DNA of 64,000 nt from Dermatemys mawii. Taxonomy: Eukaryota; Chordata; Testudines; Dermatemydidae. The stretch covers positions 18,956,699 to 19,020,698 of the forward strand of contig ML677348.1 in the NCBI GenBank assembly GCA_007922305.1, given 5' to 3'. A program made the position numbers and the translations under genes. Below are positions 52,401 through 64,000 of the stretch, piece by piece (within the stretch, counting starts at the first letter, position 1; each line of letters opens with the position of its first letter). The notes beneath the pieces were generated by a model. The model was given only the letters and a program-made list of their open reading frames with translations. It was not told the origin of the DNA and ran no database searches.

Positions 52401-55400
52401 TTTGAGCCCACAATCACTCACCTCATGAAGGTAAATGCATTAAAGATTATGAGATGCTCAGATATGATGATGATGATGGAGGACTATATACGTATTTAAG
52501 ACAGGCTGAAAGTCAAAGGAGCTTTGTGATTATATCATCAGAAGGGGTTCTGAAAGGATGGGACTCCTGGAGCCAGCTATGTCTCACCTTATTCTGCAAG
52601 TTGGATCTGCAATGCATGGATCTGTCTGGAAAAGAGATTTTTGTCAGTGTATCACAAGTTCCTCTAGCTACCCCCTACAAGCCTTCTCTCTGACATTCAG
52701 AGATTGATTCTTTTACATTTACTTTACTATTACCTTCTAACAATACTGAAGTTCCCATATCATGCTACATGAAGTGTAAGAAGAACAAGTAGCAGCACTA
52801 CATAGATATGTAAATGCAATCAAGCAAGCCCTGGAAAGTCTTCCATGAACTCCCTGGGAAACCTATAAGACTTGTATAGTGTGTCTGGTTGAACTGTGTA
52901 AATAGCTTGTAGATCATATAGACACAAGGATGATTCTGCCTATTGGAAAAGTAATCACATGTGAGGAGCTGCCATCCCAATGAAAACTAATTAACACTCT
53001 TGTCAGCAGTCTCAGTTGAGAACTTGGAGATTGGTCATAGTGACTGATGTTTCCTCTTGCCCTTCTTCTCCTTTCTATGTCAAATTTGTGGTCCAGTGGC
53101 CATGTAAGGAAGGCTGTACTGCAGCTTCCAGATCTGTAAGTGTTCTATGACTAAACAGAGAACCCTGGTCTTCAAGGCTGGAAATCTGGCACTGTTCACA
53201 AGCACTAACTTCACTACAAATCTTTTAAGAGTCCACAGCAAACTGCACTATAGCCAAGTTCCCCAAACGATTAAAGTGGAAGTTGAACAGACTGTATGAC
53301 TTCAGTATCACTGTGGCTGGTGAACAATCAATGAAATTAGAATCTCTGCCCAGAAAAATACCATGTATGTGGATTAATGCTACAGGCACACAAGCTGAGC
53401 TCATGAAGAGATGGAGCCAGAAGGTCTCAAGACACCCAGAGATGAAATACCTTTTTTTTAAAAAAAAAAAAAAGACTTCAGACCTGATTCTGATCTCGCC
53501 CTGCTGTACGACTTACTCCAATGGAGGTAGAGTGATACAAGCGAAATCAGTGTCTGACCCTTCATTCTCAGGGACAGAGAATTATTTTTCTCCCTCCTTT
53601 CCAAGTTGAAGCAGCCCATCGGGCATCCAGCTGGCTGCAGTCTATAAAAGAGTATTTCTTTACACAAAACCAACCCTTCTCCCTCCTGGAAATCCCCTGC
53701 CCGGCAGTAAAACACTTTTAAAAAGTGTAAAAGATATTTGTGTTGGGGTTTGCCCAGTTGTCCCAGACATAATATAGTCTGTTTCCTAGTCCAAGAGCAA
53801 CTCAAATGGCCACTGCACAGTCAGTAAAGTCAGACACTTACTGCACAGAGTAATGAGAGGGAGTGTCTTTTGAAACAAGAGAGAAGTCTTTCACCTTCTC
53901 ACATTCAGATCACCTGCTGTGGGTAAAGAATTAATAAGTAAATAACCACCTGTCCTCCATTTGGGATCTGAAGATTCCCCTGTCTAAAGGTTACTATATT
54001 TAGGCTACCTACATTTTTCAAATCAGTCCACACCTTTTCAGAGAACTGAACAACTTCGAAAAGTTTTATGCATCTATCAGGTTCATTACATGTGCCAGTT
54101 CTGAAAACGTTCCTCTTCACCTTGGCTCTGATGTGTGCTAGAGATGATCTGACCCACCGTTGTCTTGATCTAAATCCAGAGGCCATCAAAGTTAGACTTT
54201 GTGGGCTGGGTTTTTAATCTGGCATCTGAACCAAAAAAGGAGAAATCGCCCAAGAAGATCAGTGAGATTTCTACCTCTCCTTGGCTCACACTTCAATGGT
54301 TTTCATAGAGATGGACCTACTTAGACTGGGCTAAATTTGGTCCTTTGTGTTTAAATTGGTCTTTTTCTGATGTGACCCTTCCAAGCCATAGGACCATATC
54401 CTGTTGCCCTACATAAATGAGTCAGAGGACATATGGAGACGGGAGGGCTAAGCCAAAAGAGGAGCATAAATCTCTCATCCTTTATTTCCCCTTTACCTGT
54501 AGGTTTTCCAATATTTTCTGTGTGTACACGACAGCCAGAATTTGTTCCTTTGTGCTGAATTTGTAACTTCATTCTCATTTCTACAGTTGCAGATCCTCAT
54601 GACTAAGATCCTCCTTAGTATTGTAACTGCCACGGGATCTATCAGAAGTAAAGCCCTATTATGAGGGCTAATGCTATTCTTCATACAAAACAAAGTATCT
54701 GAAATAATAGCAAAGGGAATGCAGAAAGTGACTGGACAAGGAAACTGCCTTTGGAGGGGGTTGTTTGAGATATATTCTCTTTCAAGTTTGTTCCATTGCA
54801 AACATATCCCCATTGAACAGATAATTACCATCTTCTTGTTCCCACTCGTGATCAGAATATGCAATAAACAGTAATCTTGAGTGCTCACAAGAGTATTGAA
54901 GACTCTGCAGAAGCAGATGTTTCTTGATCAATTACAATAACTGTATTATTTAAACAACAAACATTACATAAATTCATACTATTTCATTATAAGGTAACTA
55001 TCCTGATGACGTGTGTTTACTTGCATTGCATCTGTATTTTGTGTGTGTATTAGTGCCGTTGTGAAATTCTAGTTTAACTTTCCTCTCTACAACTATCTAA
55101 CACAGGTATAAACAATATAATAATGTAGATAAAAATGAGCAGAATTTGAATATAAAAATTACAAATGTTTAAAATGTATTTCGTAATGACAATTATTAAT
55201 TTTTAAACATACCATTATTCCCTCTTGGGGATTTCCTAATACATTCTGTTTCTGTGTCTGTCTTCTAGGGCAAGCTCCTGCCAACAACTGCTCCTGGGAG
55301 TAATGTTTGCTACTACAAGTTGTCCTATTATCCCCAGGGGCAAGATAGAAAGAAACCTCTCATTGGGCCTGTTGCTTAGGGCCATCCAGTCATAATCCTG

Positions 55401-55560
55401 GCACTTACCTGATCACAAGGACCGCACTCTATTCTATGTAAGTTCTTATACCACTGAATCTCTGTAGTATCTGAGTGCCCTCCAGTAGGGTAATAAGCCA
55501 TGTGACTGCACACCTGTCATTTATGGTTTGTTCTCTCATCCTCTCCCCAGGGAAGAATTG
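52401..55560. other. Unassigned sequence
   Basis: About 3.2 kb without recognised genes. It contains an A-run at 53460-53473 and a faint old repeat at 53473-53565 ('agacctgattctgatctcg', 'ttactccaatggaggta'). Frames such as 54493-54888 (-) have no domain. Confidence 0.45.
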
Positions 55561-55576
55561 TACAAAGTGGAGTGGC

Positions 55577-55614
55577 TTTTTGTGTGTGCCTGTGTGTGTG
55601 TGCGTGTGTTGTGG
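55577..55614 (+). repeat. (TG)n microsatellite
   Basis: An interrupted TG repeat ('tgtgtgtgcctgtgtgtg', 'tgtgcgtgtgttg'). Confidence 0.85.
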
Positions 55615-55914
55615 TTTTAGTACACACATGCCTATTTATTTATGTTAGAAAAGATGAGGTCAAAAAAGTGTCCCTTGTACTTGGAGGGGAAGGTGGAGAG
55701 ATTTGTGATAGTCCTTAGTTCTTATGAGGGTTCATTCCACAGTCTCAGACATGTCACTGAGAAAGCCTCCTAATGATAGTCACCATTATTATAGGGTTCC
55801 ATTGTGCTGGAGGGCACAATTTACTGCATGATTTTAGCATTACTAATAGGGAAAAGGGAAGGTTGTGCTCCCACTCTCCCTTTGTGTTAGCTAGAATCAC
55901 TGGTGGGTCACGGT

Positions 55915-56186
55915 GGGTACTTCTACACTTGGAGCTGGGGATATGATTCTCAGCTCAGGGAGACATTCTTACGTTAGATCTCATTGAGCTAGTGCACTAA
56001 AAACACAGCAGCACAGGCAACAAGGTGGGACAGCTGCCAAATTTGGGGTGCATAGCCCATGCCACTGCTTGTGCCAGCGCGACTACACTCTATTTTTAAC
56101 AAGCTAGCTCTATCATTGCTAGCTCAAGCACCTCTCCTTGAGCTGACAATCACATCCTCAGCTCCAAAAGTAGATATTGTATACCC
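55915..56186. mobile_element. Harbinger-like MITE with long imperfect TIRs
   Basis: Left GGGTACTTCTACACTTGGAG and the right end as its inverse GGGTATACAATATCTACTTT both run into 'ggagctg.ggat.tgatt.tcagctca', so the inverted homology is about 50 bp with gaps. The interior has no coding. The target duplication is unclear. Confidence 0.65.
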
Positions 56187-57841
56187 AGAGTGGAGCACAT
56201 CTCCTTAAGGAGTTCATACCACTCCAGGTCTCCCCAACCCCTTGGCAGCATGGTGCTTTTCTGCACTGCCATAATATGGAACAGTGCCTATAAAAGTCAC
56301 AATAGTACCTTTAAGCTATTATTTACTGGTTCATTTGCAAAGCATATAATTAGTTTCTCTTAAAATGTTTTTAAAAACTTTACATGATAAAGCAATAATG
56401 AACACTCCACCCTGATGGAATTCAAATCTTACTGCTGTACACTGCCTACGCTCCTGCATCAAACTTATCCCCCTAAATCAAGTGGTAAAACATTTACAAT
56501 ACAGAGCTTAACAATTTCAGCAGTTACTATAGATAGCAAAAGCTTTGAATTAATTGAGTAAATGTGATGAAACTTTAAAAAGGATGAATCAACAGTTATT
56601 TTTATCTAGTATTTCTGTTATATCTTCTATCCAAGGATCTCAGAGTACTTTACAAATATGAATGAATTAGGTCAAGATCTCCAAAAATGGAGCCAGAAGT
56701 TAGGTTCCAAAATCCATATTTGGCCACCCAAATCAGTGGCTTTATTTTGCAAAAGCACTGGCTAGTCAGTCTTTCCCACTGGACTCAACACAGCTGTGGC
56801 GTGTTCTGTACACTTGAAAATAATGGGTAAAGGTCTATTGTGATTAACTGTAGGCTCCTATTCTTTAAAAAATATCTTTGTCTTAAGCTTCAGAGCTTCC
56901 ACATACTCTGCAGCAATGAGAATATAAACTCCGCAGCAATATCCCTGGATTCTACATCGCCGGGGTGAAAATGGAAGTTTTTTTAAATAGTGGGTTTTAA
57001 TGATTCAAATAAGAAAATGATGTAATAAATTCTGTACTCTATCTCCTGTATTATTTACTTTGATAGTAAATTCTATTTATTTTACTTACCCCCCACATAT
57101 CAGTTTTCAGTGTGTCAAAGACTTTTGTAAAGACAATGCATCATACACAGTATCAAGGAGAAACTGGAGATTTTCAGTAGGAGCAGTCAGGGTTTTTGGC
57201 AGCTAGGAAAACATGGAAGATAGTCAGGGACTGTAGAATAAATCCAGCAGGTGGATGTTGCGCTGCTGATCATTTTAGTCTTGTCATTATTACGTTTCAA
57301 AATTAAAAAAGTAGCAATGAATGCGGCACTTCCCAACGCTCAAACTATTGCTACGGGCTTTCTTCTACATAAGGAAGACACTGCATTAGTTCCAGTTGGT
57401 TCACATTTTCAAGGTCATCTTCACAGCCCTGAGGGCTAAAAACAATATTTTTAAATGAAAGCTTAGATTCTGGAACACCATTCTGCAGAAAGGAGAGGAT
57501 TCTGTGGAAAATTCTATAGCCATTGAATACCTGGGAATCATGATAATACACAGCTGTAAGGCTAGAGAAATAATTTTCTTTTTTCTTTAATAAATCTAAA
57601 CTTAATTTCTTTTCTGTCTTTTGTTATTAAAAACTGCTATGTGTAAGAGACTTTGTTTTCCTGGTACTTTTATAACTGTATGCCTTTGTAGTTAAGTGCT
57701 TTTAAATGGCATGAATATAAAAATTACTTAAAGCCAGCAAGTGGAAAAGATAAAAAGGAGGAAAGTTTTTAACACGAGATATTTGAATTGGCTGTGATGT
57801 TCAATCCCAATAGCTAGTGAGGTTTTAATTAGTATTGAAAA
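56187..57841. other. Unassigned AT-rich sequence
   Basis: Nothing recognised apart from a MIR-tail-like phrase near 56630 ('ggatctcagagtactttac'). Confidence 0.45.
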
Positions 57842-57975
57842 TCATAGAAACTGGAGATGAAAGAGACCTATTAGGTCATCCAGTCTAGTTCCCTGCCAGT
57901 AAAGGACTGTTCCCAACAGTGTATTTCCTAGTGTTTTGTCAAGTCTGGTATTAAAATGTCCCAAGCTTGTTCATT
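57842..57975 (-). mobile_element. CR1 3'-end fragment, minus strand, old
   Basis: 'atcatagaaactggagatg', 'gagacctattaggtcatcc' and 'gtctagttccctgcc' follow the CR1 3' UTR layout in reverse, more diverged than at 47391. Confidence 0.7.
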
Positions 57976-58029
57976 ACATGAATAATATGCTCTTTTGAAG
58001 TAACAGAAGTCCATTTCGGAGTTTTATAT

Positions 58030-58160
58030 CAGTGGTTTTCAACCTCTGGTCCATGGATCCCTGGGGGTCCACAGACTATGTCTAAGATTTCCAAAGGGGT
58101 CTGCACCTCTATTTGAAATATTTTAGGGGTCTGGAAATCAAAAAAGATTGAAAGCCACCG
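58030..58160. mobile_element. 131-bp hAT MITE with 8-bp TSD
   Basis: Starts CAGTGGTTTTCAACCTCTGG and ends GATTGAAAGCCACCG, its imperfect inverse. Flanking octamers TTTTATAT (58022-58029) and TTCTATAC (58161-58168) differ at two pyrimidine sites. Confidence 0.75.
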
Positions 58161-58168
58161 TTCTATAC

Positions 58169-59639
58169 AATTAATAAGGAAAAAGAAGAACATGTAAAGA
58201 TGCACGCTAGTATATACAGGTATTCACAAGATTCTGAAGGGCCTGTTAACCCCATTATTCCCAGAGGAGTACTCTGAAGTGCCCTAACAAAGACCAAGCA
58301 AGAGTTGAATGGCATAGTAGGGATGGTAGAGCAGTTTAGCTACTCCACAAAACTGATCCTATGGGGCCCTAAAAGGGGTGGGTGGAAGAGTTCAGTCTCC
58401 ACTGATCGTGGATCCATTTTCTGCCCACACGGGGATCTCTTTGAATTCCCTCCTTTCATTTATAAAAGATTCCAGTCAAGAAGAATCAACCCCATGTGAC
58501 TCCAGTGATGAATCCTATAACATGAGCAACGAGAACTGAATTGTCAAATCCTAAAGCATGTGCAAATGACTCAGCACAGGCTGAAATCTGTTCCTTAAAA
58601 AGTGTTGGTCAAACAATTTTAAACAATGAACAAATTTGTAACAATCAAATCCTGTTCTCAGACAATCGCAAACAGAAAAAGGGATAAATTATTCCCTGTG
58701 AAGAGTTCAGCCAGTTCAGAAAAACTATACAAAAATTCCCCAGCAAAAAGCATGTAGTATTTTTTATTGAATCAGACCCTGAATTTACAAGAACAAAAGT
58801 GATTTGGATATTTAAAAGTCCATTTAATGCTTGGCATAAAACTATAGCTTTTAACATTCAGTGCAAACACACTTCAAGGGCTCTGAAGATCAAATTACAG
58901 TCCTGTGAAATGTAGGGATTGGCTGAACAGTTCAAGAGTAACTCAGATACCAAAGAATCTGGCCTGTTCCCTGTCCATAAACTACACAGCAAATGATCCT
59001 GCTTACTGACGTTTTTTCAGCTGGGACAGCTGCTATAACAACTCAGAGCTTTTCAGTCTGTATACTGTACTCATGTATAACCACTTCCAATTTTCAGCGT
59101 GGACCCATTTTTCTTTCTAGGCAGTTTTGTTGGAGCTATGAGAGCCTGGGGAAAAGCTGCTTTGATAGCCTTGGATGGGGAGGGACATTAAAGTCAATGG
59201 AGAATTTAAAAGGGGAAAAATAGGGTAGGAAGATTTACAGCAAAAAACAACATACATCTTGAATCTCATCCAGGAGAAGCCACAGGGGGCGGGTGCCAGT
59301 CATCACTGATGAAAGGCTTTGAATTTGTCAAGGAGAAAGATGCTGTATAAAAACTGCATTAAAGCGAAGGGGAACTGCATTAAGGGGACAATCAATGGGA
59401 GTTTTGCCTGAGTAATGGCTGCAATTTCAGGTGCTATGGTAAGTTTTCAAATTCTCTCCCTTATGCTTTCCTTCTGAATATTAAGGGCCCAATGCTGCAG
59501 TCCTTCCCCCAGCAAAATTCCCATCGAAACCAATGAGAGTTCTGCTTATGTAAGAATTTTAGGATCAGGCTCTTGGTCTCCTGTCTCCGGACTTTATTGT
59601 TAGGTAAAATTCCCCCATTGCCTCTCTACTTTAGCTGGG
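58169..59639. other. Unassigned sequence
   Basis: Includes an old repeat phrase at 59485-59580 ('gggcccaatgctgcagtcc', 'ggatcaggctcttgg'). No genes recognised. Confidence 0.4.
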
Positions 59640-59945
59640 TAATACTAAATATAGCTGGGTAAAATTTTTCACCAAAAAATGCGGATTCAGGTCAACCAAA
59701 GCACCTCCCTAATTCAGGCTGATTACTGCAAATTGTTTCAGTCAAAAAAGGAAAAACATAAAAAAAAATGGTGTTAAAAGAGTTCATTTTAGCATTTCTG
59801 AAACACAACATTGCGACTTTTCATTTCAGAAAGTTTTTGTTTCACAACTTTCCTTGATTTTAGTTTTAAAAAATTAAAACCCCTCAAAATCAAAACAATT
59901 TTTCTTCCAGTATTTCTGTCTGCTGATTTTGTTTCTGGTCAGCCT
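59640..59945. mobile_element. AT-rich DNA element, fragment
   Basis: Begins 'tagctgggtaaaatttttc' and ends 'tttctggtcagcc', resembling the GAGCTGGTCAAA family ends at 15529-17083, with an AT-rich interior. It abuts the next MITE. Confidence 0.45.
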
Positions 59946-59946
59946 A

Positions 59947-60074
59947 GGGTGACCAGATGTCCCAGTTTTATAGGGACAGTCCTGATTTTTGGGTCTTTCT
60001 TATATAGGCTCCTATTACTCCCCCGCCACACACACCCTCCCTCCTGATTTTTCACATTTGCTGTCTGATCACCC
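59947..60074 (+). mobile_element. 128-bp mariner-like MITE with TA TSD, copy 2
   Basis: Starts GGGTGACCAGATGTCCCAG and ends GCTGTCTGATCACCC, flanked by TA at 59945-59946 and 60075-60076. Opposite orientation to 41281-41400. Confidence 0.82.
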
Positions 60075-60076
60075 TA

Positions 60077-61339
60077 GTTCAGCCACCGAACCAAAAACTT
60101 AGTTATTTGCACAGCTGTAATACTCAAGCCAACCGCTTTATTCCTCCAGTTCACTAGTCCAGCTACAATTTTTTCCATCAAAATATACATTCAAGGTATG
60201 GTTCAGTCTCTGTTTTTCTCAGGCTGTAGACGCTGGCTAATTGTCATGGAGGTATTGCCAGTGGAAAACACACTAGTGTATCGCTAAGGAGGAGCATATC
60301 ATGGCTCACTTTCTGCAATGGCAGGAGACAATGAGGGGAGAGTCCACTGCATTAGAGTGAGAAATGTGTAGTCCTTTGGTCACCATATACAAGTAGCCAT
60401 AAGCACCCACACTGGCCTCTTTATGGCCTCATTTTCTTAGTTTCTTCCTATCAGCTACCACGGTACCTGACTTCCCTAGGATGAGAATAAGTTCCTGATT
60501 AGGTTTTTTTGTGTAAATTTTTTTTTAATGTTGTTGTTCCTACTCCTCTGCTATGCTTCCTCTTCCCAAAGGGCAGCGCTTGCACCATCAGCCTAGATGA
60601 CTGTTCAGCTAAAACAACAAAGAATATAAAAAAATCTCTGCAAGAGAGAACAAAATGACTCACTCCAAAACACTGTGCAACTGCACTGAAACTCAAAGTG
60701 GCAACTACTCCTGTAGCAAGTAGGGCGTCCAATACACTGTTACTCTTTAGGATCTGAGCAATTAGCCAGTCAGTGGGGTCTTGGGGGTTGTTTCCATTAG
60801 AAGAAGAAATTGATGATGGAGTTGTTTGTTTCTTTGAAGCAATCCTGATTATTTATAAAGAATGTACACAAAATCCTGTTTCCCTGAACACAGTAGGCAT
60901 CACAGAACAAGAGACAATTTTTTGTTTACAGTTTCAAGTCTCTTTCCAGTCCATACTGCACCCAAAAGGCTCCCTTCTCTTAGTTTTCTCTCAAGGCCAA
61001 TGTTTCTCATGTAGTCTGCTTCTGTCCCCAGATACACACGCCTCTGCCTCCCCTGTGTTTACATTCAGACCATATCAAAACCCCTGCGCCCACACAGCTC
61101 AGTTCCTGATCAGCTGTGCAAGTGACTATGTTTTGGGCCGTGGCTTCTCTTGTTTCACCTGTCTTATTAAAAAAAAACAAAAAAAACCCCAGCTTAACAG
61201 TTTCTTACATTTATCGTGAAAGAAGGGTCGCTATCAAGATGGCCAGCTTCAATAAGGTTTCACCTAACTCCCATCATAATAATATATTTAAAGGTGCAGT
61301 ACAAAGATAACAAAAAGGGATTGCCTTTTAATTGTGCAG
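60077..61339. other. Unassigned sequence
   Basis: Frames at 60499-60732 (-) and 60773-61219 (+) have no domain. An A-run lies at 61169-61190. Confidence 0.45.
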
Positions 61340-61460
61340 CTGCATGGGAGAGGGACCATCTTTTTGTTCTGGGTTTGTACAGTGCCTAGCAGAATGGGGT
61401 CCTGGACCATGATGAGGGCACCCAGGTGCTAAGGTAACACAAATAAATAATAACAATAAT
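61340..61460 (+). mobile_element. Old SINE/LINE 3'-tail fragment
   Basis: 'gagggaccatctttttgttc', 'gtttgtacagtgcctagc' and 'atggggtcctggaccatg', then a simple AATAAT-rich tail, is a recurrent amniote SINE/LINE tail layout. Confidence 0.55.
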
Positions 61461-61991
61461 TAATAATAAAACGTTCTTCTAGGCACTTTCCCTTAATTTC
61501 ACTCTCTAAAGTTTCTTCCTGAGAATATAGCTCTTCCTCCTCTTACAATATCTCCAGTCCCAACCTCAAGGTCTGATGGTTCCTGGATAGATAAGATTCA
61601 TGGCTCTCTCACTGTAACAGTGTGCACAGGTTTCTTAGCCCTCCCTATACTATGAGTTTAGGTCACATTTAGCAGCGTTAGATCGATTTAACCCTGTACC
61701 CATCCCCACATTTTTTGTCGTCTTAAAGGGCTCTTAAAATTGATTTCTGTACTCCTCCCCGATGAGGGGATTAGCACTGAAATCGACATCGCCGGATCGA
61801 ATTTGGGTTAGCGTGGACACAATTCAATGGTATTGGCCTCCAGGAACTATCCCAGAGTGCTTCATTGTGACCGCTCTGGACAGAACTCTCAACTCAGATG
61901 CACTGGCCAGGTAGACAGGAAAAGCCCCGGGGAACTTTTGAATCTCATTTCCTGTTTGTCCAGCATGTCAAGTTCACCAGCACAGGTAACC

Positions 61992-62500
61992 ATGCAGAGC
62001 CCACCATCACGGGAGACCATACAGTCCCAGAATTGCAGAAGAGCTCCAGCATGGACTGAACAGGAAGTGCTGGATTAGATCGCTGTATGGGGAGACGAAT
62101 CCGTGGTGGCAGAACTATGTTCGAAAAGACAAAATGCCAATATATATGCTAAAGTCTCCAAGGGCATGATGGACAGCGGCTACAACAGAGACCCGCAGCA
62201 GTGCCGCGTGAAAATTAAGGGGCTCAGGCAAGCATACCAGAAAACCAAAGAGTCAAATGGACGCTCTGGATCAAAGCCCCAGACATGCTGCTTCTATGAT
62301 GAGTTGCATGCAATGCTAGAGGGGGCCCCTACTGCTACTCTACCCCTGTCTGTGGACACCTGCAAGGCAGGAGTCTCACGTAACAGGTATGAGGATTTTG
62401 GGGATGAAGATGAGGTTGAGGATAGCTCACAGCAGGCAAGCAGAGAGACTGTTCTACCCAACACCCTGGAAGCCGGAGAAGGTACCTCTGGCAAATATAA
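61992..62500 (+). pseudogene. Harbinger SANT/Myb-like gene exon 1, second subfamily
   Basis: Proposed start ATG at 61992-61994 (MQSPPSRETIQSQ). The SANT-like domain reads RRAPAWTEQEVLD, then a stop at 62076-62078 where Leu is expected (LISCW in the other copy), and continues in frame: IAVWGDESVVAEL, NIYAKVSKGMMDSGYNRD, QQCRVKIKGLRQAYQKTKES, CFYDELHAMLEG. An acidic stretch EDFGDEDEVEDSS follows and the exon ends near TLEAGEGTSG. The donor at about 62488-62500 is degenerate. The nonsense codon makes this copy non-functional. Confidence 0.8.
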
Positions 62501-62575
62501 TACATGGTTTAAAAGCAAGTGTGTTTAATGATTAATTTGCCCTGCGGCCCTGGGATGCATTCATGGCCAGCACAG

Positions 62576-62870
62576 CTAATGGAAAAGTCTGTTAACATGC
62601 CTGGGGATGGTGCGGAAATCCTCCAGGGACGTCACCATGAAGCTCTCCTGGAGGTATTCTAAAAGCCTTTACAGAAGGTTTCTGGAGAGAGCAGCCTTAT
62701 TCCGTTCTCCATGATAGGACACTTTACCACGCCAGGCCAGTAGCAAATAGTCTGGTATCATTGCATAACAAAGCCTGGCAGCATATGGTCCCAGTGTTTG
62801 CTGGCATTCAAGGAACATCCGTTCTTTATCTCTGTGTTATCCTCAGGAGAGTGATACCATTCATGGTCAC
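62576..62870 (-). pseudogene. Conserved antisense exon in the Harbinger intron, second copy
   Basis: On -, after CTATTTCAACCAG|GTGACC the frame reads VTMNGITLLRIT, then shifts by a small indel into RDKERMFLECQQTLGPYAAR, LCYAMIPDYLLLAWRGKVSY and HGERNKAALSRNLL, hits one stop, and continues LEYLQESFMVTSLEDF to VNRLFH and a stop at 62576-62578. It aligns end to end with 37435-37737 on the first element and starts at the same acceptor position. No ATG occurs at the beginning. Function unknown; it carries one frameshift and one internal stop. Confidence 0.6.
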
Positions 62871-63469
62871 CTGGTTGAAATAGGGGAATTTTATTAAGGG
62901 GACATTCAGAGGTGGCCGTACCTGCTGGGCTGTTTGCCTGTGGCTGAAAAGAAATCCTTCCCACAGTTAGCCACGTGGGGGGGATGGTTTTACGCTGAGC
63001 TATTTGCATTTGGCTAGCAGGGATCTTCCCTGATACCAGACACATCACAGGGGGAGGGGTGAAGCGATCATCCCAGAGAATTGGATGGGGAGGTTTAGTT
63101 GGGTTTTTACTTCACGTTAACCTGAAAACTGCAGCACCTCCTTTTAAATGGCCAACTCAACAAAGCTTTGCTTTGCTTGGTATGGCAAAGGAGGGCACCG
63201 CTTTTTGAAACCATTCCCACATGTTATAAAGGTTGAAGAAGCTGAAAGACTATGGCTTACCTGCAAGCCGAATTCTGTTTCCCATCCCTGCGTGTGTGAT
63301 CTCTCACACCCAACCTGCAGGCACTCAACATAAGATGCAAAATGCGACCTTGTACCGAAAGCACATGTGCTATGTAATGTGAATAGTTTGGTTCACCGTG
63401 AAAGAGTATACCCATTCTTCTGTAAAATGTATCTTTTTAAATACTACTCTCCCCTTTTTTCCTCCCGCA

Positions 63470-63695
63470 GCTGCAAACGTTTCAACCCTCCCCCTATCAT
63501 CTCCATCCCACAGCCTAGCGCAGATAAGGTGAAAAAAATGCACGTGCAATGAAATGTTCTCCGAGCTCATGCAGTCCTCCCACACTGAAAGAGCTCAGCA
63601 GAATATGCGGAGACAAACAATGTTACAGTCCAGGAAAGTGGTAAATGAATATGAGGACAGGAGGGGCGACTGAGATGAGAGGTGGCGGGTTGCAA
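63470..63695 (+). pseudogene. Harbinger SANT/Myb-like gene exon 2 start, second subfamily
   Basis: After the acceptor CTTTTTTCCTCCCGCAG, in frame: ANVSTLPLSSPSHSLAQIR, a TGA, then NEMFSELMQSSHTERAQQNM and RRQTMLQSRKVVNEYEDRRG, then another TGA. Compared with an intact family member (from memory of the family layout), the coiled-coil and C-terminus are missing because the sequence passes into the nuclease region at about 63700. Confidence 0.7.
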
Positions 63696-63699
63696 GTCA

Positions 63700-64000
63700 C
63701 AGAGTTTCATGAAAGTGGCCTTACGCATTCGAAAGTTTCGGAGCCATTGGGAATCATCCCAGACCTGCGACATTATGCGGTCCCACCAGCCTGTGCTTGT
63801 TTCCTGGGCCAAGAATCACCATTCCATGGCATGAGCCTGCCCATTGCCACCAGGATGTCCAAACTGCCAGGACCTGTGCTTTGAGAGAAGTCTGTGTCCA
63901 TGTCCTCATCACTCTCGTCACCGTGCTGCTGTCACCTCCACGCCTTCTTTTGCAGGTTCTGGTTCTGCACAAACTGTATGATAATGCGCGAGTTTACAAT
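63700..64000 (-). pseudogene. Harbinger DDE nuclease N-terminus, second subfamily, partial
   Basis: On -, 63812-63700 reads AQETSTGWWDRIMSQVWDDS and QWLRNFRMRKATFMKLCDL, the region before the DDE core in the 39.8-kb nuclease. There the corresponding Trp is mutated to stop. It then leaves the family abruptly, so the catalytic core is deleted. Further upstream (63972-63820), in another frame, SDEDMDTDFSQSTGPGSLDI and LVAMGRLMPW are the acidic N-terminal part, so one frameshift lies near 63815. It continues past the window edge. Confidence 0.75.

Larger units (their letters stand above)
61638..64000 (+). mobile_element. Second PIF/Harbinger, internally deleted, cut by window end
   Basis: The left end GCCCTCCCTATACTATGAG follows TTA (61635-61637). 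The order matches the 36.4-kb element: SANT exon 1 (61992-62500), an intron with an antisense frame (62576-62870), exon 2 start (63470), then nuclease N-terminus on - (63700-64000). Most of exon 2 and of the nuclease is missing, by a deletion near 63700. The sequence is strongly diverged from the first copy, so it is a different subfamily. The right end lies beyond the window. Confidence 0.8.

Noticed and set aside
60773..61219. 148-codon open frame on +
   Set aside because: Longest domain-free frame in that region, but with no recognisable motif, splice context or repeat homology; length alone is not evidence in AT-rich DNA.

Overview
The window looks like non-coding vertebrate nuclear DNA from a reptile, most probably a turtle. 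That assignment is my inference from the repeat mix: CR1 LINEs ending in ATTCTATG- or TTCTTATG-type octamers, Penelope-like elements, PIF/Harbinger, hAT, pogo-like and mariner-like DNA elements, and old MIR-type SINEs. Nothing looks bacterial: there are no operons, no ribosome binding sites and no dense coding. I found no intact host protein-coding gene, tRNA, rRNA or CRISPR array. The recognisable coding sequence belongs to transposable elements, apart from two copies of a block I could not identify.

Layout. 1-9.1 kb: CR1 copies, an AT-rich DNA element, a GC-rich LTR-like block and a fold-back hAT element inserted in a CR1. 9.1-14.3 kb: a decayed Harbinger transposase followed by many nested insertions. 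14.5-20.4 kb: a second pogo-like copy, an AT-rich TA-target element with a fairly fresh CR1 inside it, and C-rich hAT-like repeats. 20.4-25.2 kb: mostly unassigned. 25.3-30.3 kb: a MIR, a Harbinger MITE and three Penelope-like insertions, each with an inverted head-to-head structure. 30.6-35.5 kb: an LTR-like block, a CR1 lacking its catalytic core and a Harbinger MITE. 35.5-40.5 kb: a complete 4-kb Harbinger transposon inside an hAT-type repeat. 41-52.4 kb: small MITEs, minisatellites, a solo LTR, and two inverted copies of an unidentified coding block flanking a Harbinger MITE. 52.4-61.6 kb: mostly unassigned, with a few MITEs. 61.6 kb to the end: a second, internally deleted Harbinger relative, cut off by the window.

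How the genes fit together. The complete Harbinger (36416-40393) has the usual two-gene plan. A SANT/Myb-like DNA-binding gene on + has two exons whose reading phase matches across the intron. A DDE nuclease gene on - converges on it, and their poly(A) signals lie about 30 bp apart. Both genes carry stop codons, so the copy is dead as it stands.

The most unusual signal is an antisense reading frame inside the SANT-gene intron. It opens right after a splice-acceptor-like AG and runs about 100 codons. A clearly related frame sits in the same place, on the same strand, behind the same kind of acceptor, in the second and quite diverged Harbinger at 61.6-64 kb. This suggests a third, antisense gene or terminal exon in these transposons.
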